From an uncultured Clostridia bacterium (lineage in GTDB: Bacteria; Bacillota; Clostridia; Oscillospirales; Ruminococcaceae): a DNA stretch of 14,595 nucleotides. The translations under genes and the position numbers were made by a program. This document shows, piece by piece, positions 13,703-14,595 of the stretch (positions are counted from its first letter, which is position 1; each line of letters begins with the position of its first letter). The stretch is taken from assembly GCA_947177695.1 (NCBI GenBank), contig CAMWVO010000015.1:1-14595 (forward strand). Reading direction: 5' to 3'. The notes below the pieces were generated by a model. That model had not been told where the DNA came from and ran no database searches. It saw nothing but the letters and a program-made list of their open reading frames with translations.

Positions 13703-14392
13703 ATGGAAAAATACCGCCACGAATACAAGCACTATATAAGCATACCCGATTTTATCGCGCTGTCGGGAAAGGTTGGCTATATCGCCGCTCCCGACGGGCA
13801 TATGAAAAACGGTTCTTATTTTATTCGGAGCCTTTATTTTGACAACCCGCAGGACAAGGCTCTGCGCGAAAAGCTGGACGGAAACTGCGACCGTGAAAAG
13901 TTTCGGATACGCTTTTACGATATGGACGAAAGCTTTATCCGTCTGGAAAAGAAAAGCAAGCGGTCGGGCTTGTGCCTTAAACGTTCCGCACCTATTACCC
14001 GCGAAAAAACGGAACGCCTGCTAAACGGGAACTTTAGTTTTCTTGCGAAGGAAAACGACCCGCTGCTTACGGAGCTTTACGCCAAAATGTCGGGAGAGCT
14101 TCTCCGTCCGAAGCTGACGGTTGACTACGACAGGAAAGCCTTTGTTTTTCCCGCGGGGAACGTGCGCGTTACCTTTGACTACAATATCCGCTCGGACGAA
14201 AACATCGCCGCGTTTTTCGACCCTGCGCCTGCGGCGTTTCCCGTACCTTCGGCTTGCTCCGCGGTGATAATGGAGGTCAAGTACGACGAGTTCCTGCCCC
14301 AGTTTATCGCGGATATTTTACAGCTTGAGGGCAGACAAACGGGGTCGTTTTCAAAATACGCGGCGGGGAGGTTTTCCTGCGGGACGCTGTAA
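13703..14392 (+). CDS. VTC-domain protein, polyphosphate polymerase family
   Basis: This 229-residue protein of the VTC domain family uses the triphosphate-tunnel fold. The yeast Vtc4 member makes inorganic polyphosphate from ATP. Family motifs are visible in order: RHEYKHYIS at 5-13, IRSLYFD at 41-47, REKFRIRFYD at 64-73, RLEKKSKRSG at 80-89, KRSAPIT at 93-99, DYDRKAF near 141-147, RVTFDYNIRS near 155-164, MEVKYDE at 190-196 and SFSKYAAGR near 215-223. These alternating basic and acidic strands line the tunnel that binds phosphate chains and metal. It is soluble with no membrane segment. The ATG at 13703 has AAGGAAGTGAT upstream, matching 10 of 11 anti-Shine-Dalgarno positions. The next gene, a DUF4956 membrane protein 48 nt downstream, is a common partner, so the pair may make and handle polymer at the membrane. 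Confidence 0.9.
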   Translation: MEKYRHEYKHYISIPDFIALSGKVGYIAAPDGHMKNGSYFIRSLYFDNPQDKALREKLDGNCDREKFRIRFYDMDESFIRLEKKSKRSGLCLKRSAPITREKTERLLNGNFSFLAKENDPLLTELYAKMSGELLRPKLTVDYDRKAFVFPAGNVRVTFDYNIRSDENIAAFFDPAPAAFPVPSACSAVIMEVKYDEFLPQFIADILQLEGRQTGSFSKYAAGRFSCGTL

Positions 14393-14440
14393 GCCGCCGC
14401 ACAGTACAGACAATAAAAATAATTTTTGGAGGAAAAAACC

Positions 14441-14595
14441 ATGACTTTTAACGATATCTTCAAATCAAGCTTCCTTGAAAAGGTAAGCAGCTTTTCAATT
14501 CTCGACGTTATCATTGCAATGGCTGTCGCTTTCGCTTTGGGACTTTTCATTTACGTTGTCTACAAGAAAACATTCCGCGGCGTAATGTACAGCAG
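14441..14595 (+). CDS. DUF4956 membrane protein, cut by window end
   Basis: Only the first 51 codons are present. The protein begins MTFNDIFKSSFLEKVSSFS, followed by one hydrophobic helix (about residues 20-41) and the start of a polar loop (YKKTFRGVMYS). This N-terminus is the one I know from DUF4956 proteins, multi-helix membrane proteins usually encoded beside VTC-domain genes in Firmicutes, often with a CotH-like kinase gene further on. The GGAGG site at 14428-14432 is 8 nt before the ATG. Its function is unknown; the pairing suggests a membrane partner of the VTC protein. Confidence 0.8.
   Translation, partial: MTFNDIFKSSFLEKVSSFSILDVIIAMAVAFALGLFIYVVYKKTFRGVMYS

Overview
The window looks like chromosomal DNA of a Gram-positive, Ruminococcus-like Clostridia (Oscillospiraceae type). 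Supporting signs are strong AGGAGG-type ribosome binding sites before nearly every gene, sigma-A promoters of the TTGAAA/17 bp/TATAAT kind, lipoproteins with short Gram-positive style signal peptides, and a VTC-domain gene followed by a DUF4956 gene, a pair familiar from gut and rumen Firmicutes. The genus is an inference. GC content is moderate (around 50-58% in the enzyme genes that were counted by eye), with two clearly AT-richer lipoprotein genes. No rRNA, tRNA, CRISPR array, transposase or phage gene was seen.

Region A (about 1-5110, minus strand) is a regulated ABC transport module. In transcription order it holds an OmpR-type response regulator, a sensor histidine kinase (13 nt overlap with the regulator), an ABC ATPase, a 420-residue permease with a large extracytoplasmic domain (1 nt overlap with the ATPase) and a second six-helix permease (50 nt overlap). 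A long hairpin with a T-run lies between the kinase and the ATPase. A near-identical direct-repeat motif lies both in front of the regulator gene and in front of the ATPase gene, so the two-component system probably controls itself and the transporter.

Region B (about 5096-13590, minus strand) is an eight-gene operon for L-arabinose-containing glycans, headed by an extended -10 sigma-A promoter at 13561-13589. Order: lipoprotein, L-ribulokinase, GH43 enzyme, HD-domain phosphohydrolase, L-ribulose-5-phosphate 4-epimerase (AraD), second lipoprotein, second GH43 enzyme, GH27 enzyme. None of the three glycoside hydrolases has a signal peptide, so they should act in the cytoplasm on imported oligosaccharides. 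The kinase and epimerase then carry L-ribulose to D-xylulose 5-phosphate. L-arabinose isomerase, a sugar importer and an AraR-like regulator are absent from the window and must be encoded elsewhere if the pathway is complete.

Region C (13591-14595, plus strand) starts with a divergent promoter carrying TTAACA direct repeats of 11 bp period, a good match to the PhoP box of Gram-positive bacteria. It drives a VTC-domain protein (polyphosphate polymerase family) and a DUF4956 membrane protein that is cut by the window end. The most interesting points are regulatory: the putative Pho box before the VTC gene, and the shared operator of the two-component/ABC module.
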